The notes under the pieces: generated by a model | Seen by the model: the letters and a program-made list of their open reading frames with translations, nothing else | Databases searched by the model: none | What the model was told of the DNA's origin: nothing | Program-made: the position numbers and the translations under genes | Shown: positions 8,473 through 18,228 of the stretch, piece after piece | Layout of the letters: each line of letters starts with the position of its first letter | Numbering within the stretch: position 1 is the first letter of the stretch | From: Chitinophaga arvensicola | GTDB taxonomy: Bacteria; Bacteroidota; Bacteroidia; Chitinophagales; Chitinophagaceae | Direction: 5' to 3' | DNA length: 64,000 bases | Assembly: GCF_900110835.1 (NCBI RefSeq) | Contig: NZ_FOJG01000001.1 | Span: 620,001 to 684,000 of the forward strand

Positions 8473-9219
8473 TTATTTTTTCAACACCTGTGCTTTGTTG
8501 TATTCGTAATTCATACGGGCAATATGTAATACTGAAATCTGCTGTGGACACTCCGCTTCACAAGCTTCCGTATTACTGCAATGACCAAAACCTTCTGCAT
8601 CCATCTGATCTACCATACTCCTCACACGGGTTTGCGCTTCTATTTCCCCTTGTGGCAACAATACCATGTGCGATATTTTTGCACTCGTAAATAAGGCCGC
8701 ACTGGAATTCTTACATACGGCCACACAAGCCCCGCAACCAATACATGCTGCTGCGTCAAAAGCCGCCTCTACATCAGGAGAACTGATAGGAATACTGTTG
8801 GCTTCCGGCGCCTGTCCAGTGTTTACAGAGATAAAGCCACCGGAAGCAATAACGCGGTCGAAAGCAGTACGATCTACTTTCAGATCACATTTCACCGGAA
8901 AAGCAGTAGCCCTGAATGGCTCAATCACAATCTCTTCATTGTCTTTAAAACTACGCATATGCAACTGACAGGTAGTGGTATTTTTTAACGGACCATGCGC
9001 ACGGCCATTGATCATAATACCACATTGTCCGCAGATGCCTTCCCTGCAATCATGATCAAATTCCACCGGTCGGGAACCTTCCTGTAACAGTTGCTCATTC
9101 AACGTATCCAGCATTTCCAGGAATGACATATGCGGATTGATATCTCCTAACACATACGTCATCATTTTACCTGGATCCTGCTGGTTTTCTTGTCTCCATA
9201 CTTTTAATCGTATACGCAT
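8473..9219 (-). CDS. sdhB: succinate dehydrogenase/fumarate reductase iron-sulfur subunit
   Basis: Carries electrons from the flavoprotein to the heme/quinone subunit of complex II. The [2Fe-2S] site is seen as [10 protein letters not shown], the [4Fe-4S] site as [11 protein letters not shown] and the third cluster from the [12 protein letters not shown] region. 248 residues is typical for the B-type (Bacteroides/Wolinella-like) enzyme. Last gene of the operon, starting 15 bases after the flavoprotein stop. Whether the complex runs as succinate oxidase or fumarate reductase in vivo cannot be told from sequence. Confidence 0.95.
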   Translation of the reverse strand: MRIRLKVWRQENQQDPGKMMTYVLGDINPHMSFLEMLDTLNEQLLQEGSRPVEFDHDCREGICGQCGIMINGRAHGPLKNTTTCQLHMRSFKDNEEIVIEPFRATAFPVKCDLKVDRTAFDRVIASGGFISVNTGQAPEANSIPISSPDVEAAFDAAACIGCGACVAVCKNSSAALFTSAKISHMVLLPQGEIEAQTRVRSMVDQMDAEGFGHCSNTEACEAECPQQISVLHIARMNYEYNKAQVLKK

Positions 9220-9234
9220 AACCGTTAGTTTATG

Positions 9235-11145
9235 TTATTTGTAACTTCTTACACTTGGCGTAACAAATTCAAAATGCAGTGGCTCTTTGTGAAGTTGTGG
9301 TTCCTTCTCAACACCTGCCCATTCCCAGGCAGAGATAAAAGAAAAATCTTCATCATTGCGCATGGCTTCTCCTTCCGGGGTCTGATGTTCCACCCGGAAA
9401 TGTGCGCCACAGGATTCATCCCGCATGAGCGCATCATAGCACATCAGCGCGCCTAATTCCAGGTAGTCTGCTACCCTGCCGGCTTTCTCCAGTTCACTGT
9501 TCAGTGCATATCCACCGGGTACGTATAAACGTTGCCAGAAAGACTCCCGCAACTCATTGATTTCACGGATAGCAGCTTCCAGCCCCTCTTTCGAACGACT
9601 TAATCCACATTTATCGTACAGGATTTTACCCAGTTCCTTATGAAAATAATCAGCGCCCAGGTTGCCCTGAATACCCATCAGCCGTTTCAGGAACTGTTGT
9701 ACATTTTCTTCGGCTGCAGCAAAAGCGCCGTGGCGGATATCTATCGGACCGGTTTTAATTTCATCCGCCAGATAATTAGCCATGGTATAAGGCGCAATAA
9801 AGTAGCCGTCTACACTGGCCTGCAGCAGGGAATTTGCGCCTAAACGATTAGCGCCATGATCGGCGAAGTTGGCCTCTCCCAATGCAAATAAACCGGGGAT
9901 GGTGGTCATCAGTTCATAATCCACCCATAACCCTCCCATAGAAAAATGCGCCGCAGGTGAAATACGCATCGGCTCCTGGTAAGCATTTACACCGGTAATT
10001 TTTTCGTACATGCGAAAGAGATTGCCGTATTTCTTCCGGATCTTATCTTCTCCCTGATCTTTAATGGCTTTAGAGAAATCCAGGTATACTGCATTCTTCA
10101 GCGGGCCTATGCCAAAGCCCGCATCAATACGCTCCTTGGCAGCACGCGAAGCAATATCACGCGGCGATAGATTACCAAATGCAGGGTACCTTCTTTCCAG
10201 GTAGTAATCCCGTTCTTCCTCCGGAATCTGGTTGGGTTCCCTGGTTTCTTCTTTCTGTTTTGGTACCCAGATGCGGCCGTCATTTCTTAATGATTCCGAC
10301 ATCAGCGTGAGCTTCGACTGGTATTCGCCGGATTGCGGCAAACTGGTGGGATGGATCTGTGTCCAGCTGGGGTTGGCCATGTAAGCGCCCCTTTTGTGGG
10401 CCCGCCAGATGGCAGATCCGTTACAGCCCATTGCCAGTGTAGAGAGATAATATATTTTTCCAAACCCGCCGGTAGCCAGGACCACCGCGTGTGCGCCATG
10501 TCTTTCGAGTTCGCCCGTATCCATGTTCCGCACAATAATGCCCCTGGCTTTGCCATCTATCACCACGAGATCCTGCATTTCATGACGGGCAAACAATTGC
10601 ACCGTACCTGCGCCCACCTGTCGCATCAGTGCCTGGTAAGCACCCAGTAACAGCTGCTGCCCGGTTTGACCACGGGCATAAAAAGTGCGTGATACCTGTA
10701 CCCCGCCAAAGGAACGGTTATTCAGATAACCACCGTATTCACGCCCGAAAGGCACGCCCTGCGCCACCGCCTGGTCAATGAGATTGGCGCTGCATTCCGC
10801 CATGCGGTATACATTGCCCTCCCTCGCCCGAAAATCACCGCCTTTGATGGTATCATAAAACATACGGAATACACTGTCGCCATCATTCTTATAGTTCTTA
10901 CACGCATTTACGCCACCTTGTGCCGCCACAGAATGCGCCCGTCGCGGGGTATCCTGGAAGCAAAAACTCTTCACGCTATATCCCATCTCCCCCAGGGAAG
11001 CCGCGATAGAACTGCCTGCCAGGCCGGTACCTACCACAATCACTTCCAGCTTCTTCCTGTTGGCCGGGTTCACCAGCTTTGCATGTGCTTTGTAATGACT
11101 CCACTTATCTTCCAGTGGTCCGTCCGGTATTCTCGCATCCAGCAT
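9235..11145 (-). CDS. sdhA: succinate dehydrogenase/fumarate reductase flavoprotein subunit
   Basis: Catalytic FAD subunit of complex II interconverting succinate and fumarate. The N-terminal dinucleotide site GTGLAGSS is present, followed by [14 protein letters not shown], whose His carries the covalent FAD in this family. HPTSLP and the [12 protein letters not shown] block near the FAD-binding end are conserved. At 636 residues it is of the long B-type. I chose ATG 11145; a TTG at 11151 is two codons upstream. The sdhC stop lies 6 bases before the ATG. Confidence 0.96.
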   Translation of the reverse strand: MLDARIPDGPLEDKWSHYKAHAKLVNPANRKKLEVIVVGTGLAGSSIAASLGEMGYSVKSFCFQDTPRRAHSVAAQGGVNACKNYKNDGDSVFRMFYDTIKGGDFRAREGNVYRMAECSANLIDQAVAQGVPFGREYGGYLNNRSFGGVQVSRTFYARGQTGQQLLLGAYQALMRQVGAGTVQLFARHEMQDLVVIDGKARGIIVRNMDTGELERHGAHAVVLATGGFGKIYYLSTLAMGCNGSAIWRAHKRGAYMANPSWTQIHPTSLPQSGEYQSKLTLMSESLRNDGRIWVPKQKEETREPNQIPEEERDYYLERRYPAFGNLSPRDIASRAAKERIDAGFGIGPLKNAVYLDFSKAIKDQGEDKIRKKYGNLFRMYEKITGVNAYQEPMRISPAAHFSMGGLWVDYELMTTIPGLFALGEANFADHGANRLGANSLLQASVDGYFIAPYTMANYLADEIKTGPIDIRHGAFAAAEENVQQFLKRLMGIQGNLGADYFHKELGKILYDKCGLSRSKEGLEAAIREINELRESFWQRLYVPGGYALNSELEKAGRVADYLELGALMCYDALMRDESCGAHFRVEHQTPEGEAMRNDEDFSFISAWEWAGVEKEPQLHKEPLHFEFVTPSVRSYK

Positions 11146-11151
11146 AACCAA

Positions 11152-11820
11152 CTATTTTAAGAAATGAACATACACGGGCATCGCAGCAAATCCTGTACAG
11201 ATCACGATACTGAATACCCAACCAAAAATTCTGACCCCTTTTGCATAACGCGGGTGATATAAACCGAGTGTTCTGGCTGCGCTGAAAAAACCATGCAGCA
11301 GGTGATAACAAAGCGCCACCATACACACCACATATAGCAGCACGTACCACAATTCACTGTAAACGCTTATCACCAGGATGTACAGATCCTTGTGCCCCTG
11401 CGCATCTAACGGTAAGTTCCCAAATTTGTACACATACCAGAAGTCGCGCAGGTGTATCACCAGGAAAATGAAAATAACAGTGCCCAGCAAACCCATATTA
11501 CGGCTGTACCATTTGCTCACAGCGCCTCTCCGGTCGTAATGATATTTTACTTTTCTGGCGCGTGTATTCGTTAACGTGATAATGATAGCATATACCACAT
11601 GCCCGATGATACTGGCAAATAGTATATAAGAAATTATTTTGATGATGATGTTACCGGATAAGATGTGTGAATAGAGATTAAACTGGCGGTGTGCCCGTTC
11701 TTCCGGCAAAAACAATTGCAGGTTCCCCAGCAGGTGTATGACGAGGTAGAGGCACAGGAACAGTCCTGTAAATGCCATCCAGTTTTTCCTGGATAAAGTT
11801 TGTTGCTTCCATTGACCCAT
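11152..11820 (-). CDS. sdhC: succinate dehydrogenase cytochrome b subunit (B-type, diheme)
   Basis: 222-residue membrane anchor with five predicted transmembrane helices. Histidines expected to ligate two hemes b lie in successive helices: VIHLLGN, IGHVVYA, VIHLRDFWY and CYHLLHGF. One long subunit replacing separate SdhC and SdhD is diagnostic of the B-type found in Bacteroidota, Bacillus and Wolinella. MGQWKQQ at 11820 is the chosen start, since the upstream extension overlaps the transporter gene and is not family-like. The transporter stop is 25 bases upstream. Confidence 0.93.
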   Translation of the reverse strand: MGQWKQQTLSRKNWMAFTGLFLCLYLVIHLLGNLQLFLPEERAHRQFNLYSHILSGNIIIKIISYILFASIIGHVVYAIIITLTNTRARKVKYHYDRRGAVSKWYSRNMGLLGTVIFIFLVIHLRDFWYVYKFGNLPLDAQGHKDLYILVISVYSELWYVLLYVVCMVALCYHLLHGFFSAARTLGLYHPRYAKGVRIFGWVFSIVICTGFAAMPVYVHFLK

Positions 11821-11845
11821 AAAAAATCTTTTTAAATCGATTCGT

Positions 11846-13276
11846 TTACCAGATGCCCAGCACTTTCCACCACACGCCGCCAAGGCCCATCCAGATAAGG
11901 ATAAGGGCGATACTCAGTATGAATCCGCACTTCCACCAATCTTTCAGATCTACATAAGTACTTCCAAAAAATACCGGTGCAGGTCCATGCCCATAGTGGG
12001 TAAGTGTTCCGAAGATGCCACCGCAATAACCCAACACCAGCGCGAGCAATGTACCGGGTATCCCTACCGAAATACCCACTCCCAGAAAAGCCGAATACAT
12101 CGCCGCCACATGCGCGGTAGCACTGGCAAAAATGTAATGACTGTAAAAATAGACCAGCACGATGATCGGGAATGCAATCGTCCATTTCATGCCACCCACC
12201 TGTTGTTTAATCAGGTCGCTGAACCAGGGGATAAAACCCAGGGTGTTCAGAAAACTGGCCATCATTACCAGTGCAGAAAACCATACAATCGTATCCCAGG
12301 CTCCTTTTTCCGATTTCACATCTTCCCAGGTCAGCACCTGCGAGATCAACAGAAATACCAGTCCTATCAAAGCCGTAGTGGTAGCGTCTATGCCAAATAA
12401 ATCACCGGTGATCCAGAGAAACAACAGGATCACAAATGCCAGCAACATCAACCATTCGTTCCGGTGTACCGGTCCCATTTCCTTTAGCTTCTCAGCAGCC
12501 ATGGCGGGGGCATCTCCGGTAGACTTCAACTCCGGTGGGTAGATCTTATACAGGATCCAGGGCACCGCAATAATGGAGACGATAGCCGGTATCAATGCTG
12601 CCGTAAACCACGACATCCAGGAAATATCAATGCCCAGGTTTTTCGCGAACTTCTGACACATCGGATTACTCGCCGTACCTGTTAAAAACAGGGAAGACGT
12701 AATAAGGTTCATATTATAACTATTCAAAGTCAGATATCCTCCCAGTTTACGATGGGTGGCGGGATCTTCCGGAACAGAGCCAAAGTTCATGGCCATCGAC
12801 TTCATAATAGGATAGATAATGCCTCCTCCCCTGGCCGTATTACTGGGTACCGCCGGCGCCAGCACCAGATCGGCCAGGCCAAGACCATATGCCAATCCGA
12901 GGGAACTACGACCAAATACCCGTATAAATAAATACGCAATACGCTTACCCAGACCGGTTTTGATAAATCCGCGTGCAATAAAAAAGGAAATACCGATCAG
13001 CCAGATCACTTTATCCCCAAAGCTGCTGAGCGCCAGTGTAATGGATTTCGCAGGGTCTCCCGGCGCCAGCACACCGGTTAATGCCACCAGCGTAATGGCC
13101 AGCATCGACATCGTTCCCATGCTGGCAGCTTTCATGATAATGCCCACAATGGTCGCCATAAAGATGGCCAGCAGGTGCCAGGCCTCCGGCTTCACGCCTT
13201 CAGGCGCCGGGATAAACCAGATGATGACGCCAATAGCCAGCGTAATTAACAGTTGCGGATACTTGATCTCTTTCAT
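11846..13276 (-). CDS. DASS family (SLC13-like) dicarboxylate transporter
   Basis: 476-residue inner-membrane carrier of the divalent anion:Na+ symporter family, with about a dozen hydrophobic segments. The VPSNTARGGGIIYPI and SNPMCQKFA regions correspond to the two substrate/sodium-binding SNT-type motifs, in the form seen in plant plastid DiT1-like and bacterial CitT-like members. Likely substrates are succinate, fumarate, malate or 2-oxoglutarate. It lies 15 bases after the porin and directly ahead of sdhCAB in one operon, strongly suggesting import (or antiport) of the dicarboxylate handled by complex II. Coupling ion or antiport mode is not determined. Confidence 0.9.
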   Translation of the reverse strand: MKEIKYPQLLITLAIGVIIWFIPAPEGVKPEAWHLLAIFMATIVGIIMKAASMGTMSMLAITLVALTGVLAPGDPAKSITLALSSFGDKVIWLIGISFFIARGFIKTGLGKRIAYLFIRVFGRSSLGLAYGLGLADLVLAPAVPSNTARGGGIIYPIMKSMAMNFGSVPEDPATHRKLGGYLTLNSYNMNLITSSLFLTGTASNPMCQKFAKNLGIDISWMSWFTAALIPAIVSIIAVPWILYKIYPPELKSTGDAPAMAAEKLKEMGPVHRNEWLMLLAFVILLFLWITGDLFGIDATTTALIGLVFLLISQVLTWEDVKSEKGAWDTIVWFSALVMMASFLNTLGFIPWFSDLIKQQVGGMKWTIAFPIIVLVYFYSHYIFASATAHVAAMYSAFLGVGISVGIPGTLLALVLGYCGGIFGTLTHYGHGPAPVFFGSTYVDLKDWWKCGFILSIALILIWMGLGGVWWKVLGIW

Positions 13277-13291
13277 ATAAACTCACTTTTA

Positions 13292-14470
13292 TTAAAACCT
13301 GCATTGTCCCTGTATAATCAACAGGTTGCTGTTATGTGTTTTTGTACCGGGGATATCTTTATTGTACTGGTCTATCTGCATTCCGAACTGCACCCGGCCG
13401 CCATAGTCTTTCAGGAAAGCCAGGCTGATCATAGGAATATAAGATTGCCGGATAGCGCCATCGTGCTTGTCATTTTCATCAAAGTATTCATAGCGCATAG
13501 AAAATTCTATCGACGTCAGCTTTTTATAATTGATTTTATACCGGAAATTAGGCAGAACGTATACGCCGTCCATGATGTAGCGGTTTACGCCTTCTTTGCT
13601 GCGGATACTATCCGGAAGGGCATAATACAGCTGGTGGTTGTTTCCCTGCTTATACTCTGATTGTAGCTGCAGGTCCCATTTTGGCGCCAATGGAATAACG
13701 CCGCTCACATCTACCCCCAACGCATATACGTTCTGTCGTTTTACGGCGCCGAAGCCACCGTTCAGTCCGAGGGAGAGTTTATTCATATTTCCGAATTCCA
13801 GCCGGGCCGTACCCAGCTTCCCGTTATCATTATCGGAGGCCTGGTTGCGGTTGTTGCCGTTCACTACGGAAAGCGCATATTTCATCGGCAGGTTACTTTC
13901 CTGGTTAAAGGATCCAAACATGGACACCCCGATCTGAAAGCTTTGCCAGCCGTTGCTTCCAAAGGCATAGTATTGATTGGAGAAATCCATAGACTGGATA
14001 ATATCTACCGGGTAGAGGTCTTCCAATCCGAAAGAAGGCCGGAACTGGCCAATGGTAAAGTTTATGGCGTCATTCCAACGGTAAGAGATATACGCATTTT
14101 CCAGCACCTTGCCTTTGGTGTCCCCGGAAAACTCGGCCAGGTTGATCAGCACCGCTGCGGTAAACCGGTCGCTCACCTGCGCCTTGGCCTGTAAACGGGC
14201 CCTTTTGATACTGAAGCTGTTACGCACTACTTCCTCGGCGTCCGGCTGGTACATCCCGTTTACATCCACATCTTTCGTCAACGACCCGGTGTACCTGGCC
14301 TGGAAAACGCCGCCGAAAGAGATCTTCTTGATAAAACCCGTCAGTTTCTGAATGGACGAATCGCGGGTGGTAGTGTCGCTCACCGGCCATGGGGAAGCCC
14401 TCGCATAAGCGCCGGCCGATAAGGAAATCATGAACAATAAGGTGGCTGAGAGTAGAATTCGTTTATGCAT
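13292..14470 (-). CDS. outer-membrane porin, OprO/OprP type
   Basis: 392 residues with a signal peptide (cleavage after about AGAYARA) and alternating amphipathic strands typical of a 16-18-strand porin. GGVFQARYTG, KRARLQAKAQVSDRF and GQFRPSFGLEDLYP match phosphate-selective-porin-like (OprO/OprP) proteins of Bacteroidota, where the phosphate label is not predictive. The final residue is Phe (GQCRF), the usual Bam-recognition end. It is the first gene of the operon and would let dicarboxylates cross the outer membrane before the DASS carrier. Confidence 0.85.
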   Translation of the reverse strand: MHKRILLSATLLFMISLSAGAYARASPWPVSDTTTRDSSIQKLTGFIKKISFGGVFQARYTGSLTKDVDVNGMYQPDAEEVVRNSFSIKRARLQAKAQVSDRFTAAVLINLAEFSGDTKGKVLENAYISYRWNDAINFTIGQFRPSFGLEDLYPVDIIQSMDFSNQYYAFGSNGWQSFQIGVSMFGSFNQESNLPMKYALSVVNGNNRNQASDNDNGKLGTARLEFGNMNKLSLGLNGGFGAVKRQNVYALGVDVSGVIPLAPKWDLQLQSEYKQGNNHQLYYALPDSIRSKEGVNRYIMDGVYVLPNFRYKINYKKLTSIEFSMRYEYFDENDKHDGAIRQSYIPMISLAFLKDYGGRVQFGMQIDQYNKDIPGTKTHNSNLLIIQGQCRF

Positions 14471-14565
14471 GCACGGTTGTTATTAGGTGTTGGCAACAGC
14501 CTCATCATCATAACAACAAGTAACAAAAAAAAGTTTGATGTCAACGGAATTATCGTGTAATAAAA

Positions 14566-14596
14566 AGTCCCGTGCCGGTATAACGGGCACGGGACT
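14566..14596 (-). terminator. terminator after the S46 peptidase gene
   Basis: AGTCCCGTGCC (14566-14576) pairs with GGCACGGGACT (14586-14596), 11 bp with a 9-nt loop. On the minus strand it is followed by a T-run. It could also insulate the porin operon upstream. Confidence 0.75.
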
Positions 14597-14619
14597 ACTT
14601 TTTATAATGCTGTAACGGG

Positions 14620-16782
14620 TTATTTCACCAGTTTCAGCTCATTGATGATGTTCTTTGCACCACCCAGTTTTTCAATGCACCACAGTACATAACGTACATC
14701 CACACAGATAGTACGGTTAAACTCGGAGTCGAACTGGATTTTGTGGCTCAGCGCTTCGTAGTTACCATCGAAGGCAAGACCAATCAGTTCACCGTTGGCG
14801 TTGATCACCGGAGAGCCGGAGTTACCACCAGTGATATCGTTGGTAGTGATAAAGCCTACTACGATGTCATTGCGTTTCGCATCTTTGTACTGACCGAAAT
14901 CTTTTTTGTTGTACAGATCAACATAATTTTCCGGCAGATCAAATTCATAATCGCCTGGTACATACTTCTCTATCACACCTTTCATGGTAGTTACATAGTC
15001 GTAGTGAACCGCATCACGTGGAGAGTAAGGTTTTACCTGGCCATAGGATAAGCGCATGGTGAAGTTCGCATCCGGGTATCTGTTGGCGTTAGGGCTCATC
15101 TGCATTACACCTTTCAGGTAAGCGCGGCCCAGATCGGTATTCTTCGCGTTGAACTGATTGTACAGCGGCAGGTATTTACCTACATAATTTTTCACGAAAG
15201 CGCTGGCATAAGCAAATACCGGATCGTTCTGCAGGGTTACTGCATCCGGGTTAGCGATAAAAGCGTTCCATTTGGCATCGTCAAAAATAATAGTGTTGGA
15301 CATCAGCGCAGCAGCCCAGGTATTATAGGTTTTATCTTCATCGAGCGGGCCGTATTTTGCTTTCAGGCCGTCGTAGAAACCAATAGGCTGTTGATCTTTG
15401 GAGATGTCTGTGTAGTACATATGACAGGTAGCTGCCAGTATTTTCTGATCGCTTGGTTTGTTTTCTCCTTCCAGGAATGCTTTGCGGGCTTTATCAGCCG
15501 CATCGGTAGCCTGTTTCACTGCGTCTTTGGCGGCGCCTGGAGTTACCAGTGCCCTTTCCACGCTCATTAAGGAAGCGGCGAAAGATGCCACCGGAGAACC
15601 GAGGATACCTTCATTCAGGTAAGCACGTTGTTTTGCGTAAGGAGTCCATGCTTTATAGGCAGCTTCGTAGTCGCGGAGGATACCTGCAAACTCAGGTTTG
15701 TCCTGTGCCCATTTTGCAAAAGCAGCTTCCTGCTTTTGTTTGTCGGCTAGTACACCATGTTTTTCCAGTTGTTTGGTTTCGCCGTCAAAGAATTTCCAGT
15801 AGTTGGCGATGCCGGCATAGGAAGAAGCCAACTGCAGTTTTACCGCAGGGTCTTTCTTCATCTGCTCAAACATGGCTTTCAGTCTTACGTCGCGAAGATT
15901 TACCAGGGAAGGATTTTCGATGGCTGTTTTCAGCTGGATGCCATAAGAGGTTTCATAGCGGTTGGTACCACCGGGATAACCAAAGATCATAGCGTAATCA
16001 TTTTCCTTTACACCTTTAATAGATACAGGCAGGAAATGTTTAGGCTTTAAAGGCACGTTGTCTGCAGCATAGGGAGCAGGTTTGCCATCTTTGCCGGTGT
16101 ATACGCGGAATACGGAGAAGTCGCCGGTATGACGGGGCCATTCCCAGTTATCGGTATCACCACCGAATTTACCTACGCTTTCAGGAGGCGTACCTACCAG
16201 GCGGATATCTTTATAACGTTCGTAAACAAACAGCAGGTATTGATTGCCTTTGAACATCGGCACTACTTTCGCTTCATAGCCGTTGCCTGTGGTGGTTTTC
16301 GTGATAATTTCGCTATACACCTGTTGTTCTTTCTGGGCTCTTGCGGCACCATCCAGGCCTTTCAGGGCGTCTTCCACCTGTTTGCTCACATCTTCCACTC
16401 TTACCAGGAATTGTACAGAGAGCATGGGGGAAGTAATTTCTTCCTGTTTATTTTTTGCGTAGAAACCGTTTTTGAGATAGTTATGTTCTACGGAGCTGGC
16501 AGCAGCAATGGCGCCATAACCACAGTGGTGGTTGGTAAAGATCAGGCCTTCGTTACTTACGATTTCGCCGGTACAACCGCCACCAAAGATAACGATGGCG
16601 TCTTTCAGGGATGCTTTGTTAATGCTGTACAACTGTTCCTTGGTCAGCTTCAGTCCTTTCTTCACCATGTCGTTGTACGTTTGTTGCCCCAGTAAATAAG
16701 GCAACCACATGCCCTCATCTGCTTTAGCCCATTTGATACTTACGCTAAGCAATAAGAGCAAAACCAGTAATTTTTTTCTCAT
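14620..16782 (-). CDS. S46 family dipeptidyl peptidase (DPP7-like)
   Basis: Secreted serine exopeptidase that removes dipeptides from N-termini of oligopeptides, feeding amino acids to asaccharolytic or scavenging metabolism. A signal peptide precedes the mature protein. The chymotrypsin-like triad is visible as His85 in TNHHCGYG, an Asp in HTGDF (about 221) and Ser655 in GNSGSPV. His85 and Ser655 coincide with the numbering of Porphyromonas DPP11. Residue 673, which is Arg in acidic-specific DPP11, is Gly here (FDGNYE), so specificity is predicted to be DPP7-like (hydrophobic residue before the cut). 720 residues is the family length. Monocistronic, with its own terminator. Confidence 0.92.
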   Translation of the reverse strand: MRKKLLVLLLLLSVSIKWAKADEGMWLPYLLGQQTYNDMVKKGLKLTKEQLYSINKASLKDAIVIFGGGCTGEIVSNEGLIFTNHHCGYGAIAAASSVEHNYLKNGFYAKNKQEEITSPMLSVQFLVRVEDVSKQVEDALKGLDGAARAQKEQQVYSEIITKTTTGNGYEAKVVPMFKGNQYLLFVYERYKDIRLVGTPPESVGKFGGDTDNWEWPRHTGDFSVFRVYTGKDGKPAPYAADNVPLKPKHFLPVSIKGVKENDYAMIFGYPGGTNRYETSYGIQLKTAIENPSLVNLRDVRLKAMFEQMKKDPAVKLQLASSYAGIANYWKFFDGETKQLEKHGVLADKQKQEAAFAKWAQDKPEFAGILRDYEAAYKAWTPYAKQRAYLNEGILGSPVASFAASLMSVERALVTPGAAKDAVKQATDAADKARKAFLEGENKPSDQKILAATCHMYYTDISKDQQPIGFYDGLKAKYGPLDEDKTYNTWAAALMSNTIIFDDAKWNAFIANPDAVTLQNDPVFAYASAFVKNYVGKYLPLYNQFNAKNTDLGRAYLKGVMQMSPNANRYPDANFTMRLSYGQVKPYSPRDAVHYDYVTTMKGVIEKYVPGDYEFDLPENYVDLYNKKDFGQYKDAKRNDIVVGFITTNDITGGNSGSPVINANGELIGLAFDGNYEALSHKIQFDSEFNRTICVDVRYVLWCIEKLGGAKNIINELKLVK

Positions 16783-16989
16783 ATTAAGTCAGGTTTTGTT
16801 TTTAAGGACCTCAAACCTAGCTAATTTTTCGTTACCGGGCGCAGGTATAGGGATCAGTGGCAGTCATTATCTGATAAAAAAATTAATATGATATGGGGTT
16901 GAACAAAAAAACTGGAATATGTTTTGATAAAGGGGTACAGCCGGAAGGCTGTGCCAGTATTTCAAAAACACAAAAAAAACTGTCGGAAC

Positions 16990-17427
16990 ATGAAAAATGT
17001 ATTCTTACTGGCGGGCATTGCCGCTTTATTTGCCTGTAATGAGAGTAGCACTCAGCAGGAGAAAAAAGAAGAGATCAAAGAAAATATCAAAGAAGCAGGA
17101 AACGATATAAAATCTGCTGCCAGCAGCACCGGTGATTATTTATCCGAACAAAAAAAACAGGCAGAAGAGGCAATACAGGAGCGGATTAAGGAGATAGACC
17201 AGACCACAACAGCACTGAAAAAAGAGGGAGACGCCAAAAGTGAGGCAGCACGTAAAAAACTGGAAGCCTTAAAAGCACAGATGAACAGGAAACTGGATGA
17301 TGTAAAAAGCAGCAGCGCCGAAAAGTGGGACAGTACCCGGGAAGCAGCTGATCAGCTCATGAAAAAATCTGATAAAGAGTGGACTGATTTCAAACAGGAT
17401 TTCAAGGATCTTTTTAAGAAAGACTAG
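16990..17427 (+). CDS. small helical lipoprotein
   Basis: 145 residues. The lipoprotein signal ends AALFAC (Cys16). The mature part is almost entirely Lys/Glu/Ala-rich amphipathic helix without prolines, for example KKQAEEAIQERIKEIDQTT and SSSAEKWDSTREAADQLMKK, resembling apolipoprotein/LEA-like or YtxH-like helical proteins. It could form a coiled coil on the periplasmic face; no catalytic motif is seen. ATG 16990 is chosen because it begins the lipoprotein signal; an upstream in-frame start at 16924 would bury it. Confidence 0.8.
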   Translation: MKNVFLLAGIAALFACNESSTQQEKKEEIKENIKEAGNDIKSAASSTGDYLSEQKKQAEEAIQERIKEIDQTTTALKKEGDAKSEAARKKLEALKAQMNRKLDDVKSSSAEKWDSTREAADQLMKKSDKEWTDFKQDFKDLFKKD

Positions 17428-17510
17428 GAGCAGACTGCGGTATCTCTTCAAAATTCCACAATCCTTGTTCCTTGAACATTATTCTTGTAATTTTACCCGG
17501 CTTAATAGAT

Positions 17511-18116
17511 TTGGATTTGCTACTTTCTTATCATCAGGAATTATTAATAGAAGCCGGCTGCGATGAAGCCGGAAGAGGATGCCTGGCGGGTCCCGTATTT
17601 GCCGCAGCGGTTATACTGCCGAAGAAATTCAGACTTCCGTTGCTGAATGATTCCAAGCAGGTGAAACCGGCAGACCGGGAAAAACTAAGGACCGTGATTG
17701 AGAAAAAAGCAGTATGTTATGCAGTAGCAAGTGTGGATAATGTGGAAATTGACAAGATAAATATACTGAAAGCTTCTTTTAAGGCCATGCACCTGGCTTT
17801 GGAGAAGTTACAGCAACAACCTGAATTTATACTGGTAGATGGGAACCGCTTTTACGCATATGGCAGCACGCCACACGCCTGTATCATTCAGGGTGACGGC
17901 ATATATGCTTCCATTGCAGCAGCATCTATCTTGGCGAAAACATACAGGGATGAATATATGCAGCAATTGCATACTACCTACCCTCATTTTGGCTGGGATG
18001 TGAATAAAGGTTACCCGACCAAACAACACCGGAATGCAATCAGGGAATTTGGCGATACGCCTTATCACCGGAAAACATTCCGTCTGTTGCCGGAGCAATT
18101 GGAGTTAGACCTGTAA
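17511..18116 (+). CDS. rnhB: ribonuclease HII
   Basis: Cleaves RNA in RNA-DNA hybrids and at single ribonucleotides in DNA. The metal-binding GCDEAGRGCLAGPV block, the NDSKQ motif and LVDGN are all present, as is the VNKGYPTKQHRNAI region. No ATG precedes the DEAGRG motif at a sensible distance, so a TTG start is needed: TTG 17511 or 17517. A TAATTTTA sequence at about 17486-17493 resembles a -7 box and excludes a much earlier TTG at 17472. Length with this start is 201 residues, normal for the family. Confidence 0.9.
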   Translation: MDLLLSYHQELLIEAGCDEAGRGCLAGPVFAAAVILPKKFRLPLLNDSKQVKPADREKLRTVIEKKAVCYAVASVDNVEIDKINILKASFKAMHLALEKLQQQPEFILVDGNRFYAYGSTPHACIIQGDGIYASIAAASILAKTYRDEYMQQLHTTYPHFGWDVNKGYPTKQHRNAIREFGDTPYHRKTFRLLPEQLELDL

Positions 18117-18170
18117 GCCATTAGTTTTTAGCAGTTAGCCCTTAGCTGATGCTTTAAAAGCTAAATGCCG
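18117..18170. repeat. TTAGC-type short repeats
   Basis: Just after rnhB the spacer holds three direct TTAGC copies (TTAGCagTTAGCccTTAGCT) and a closing AAGCTAA that can pair with TTAGCT. Related AGCTATTAGC modules recur in the typA leader (24282-24317) and as a palindrome at 29076. These look like decayed copies of a short AT-rich intergenic repeat and may act here as a weak hairpin between rnhB and rpoN. Confidence 0.45.
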
Positions 18171-18202
18171 ACAACGACATGCTCCGTTAACCTTATACTT
18201 AT

Positions 18203-18210
18203 TAATTTTG
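18203..18210 (+). promoter_or_regulatory. -7 promoter box (TAATTTTG) for rpoN
   Basis: Exact match to TAnnTTTG, 18 bases before the rpoN ATG. No convincing -33 TTTG at the usual distance. Confidence 0.55.
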
Positions 18211-18228
18211 CCCTGACAGGGAATAATT

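Noticed and set aside
13292..14470. Phosphate-specific porin
   Set aside because: The OprO/OprP similarity is structural; operon context with a dicarboxylate carrier and SDH points to organic acids.
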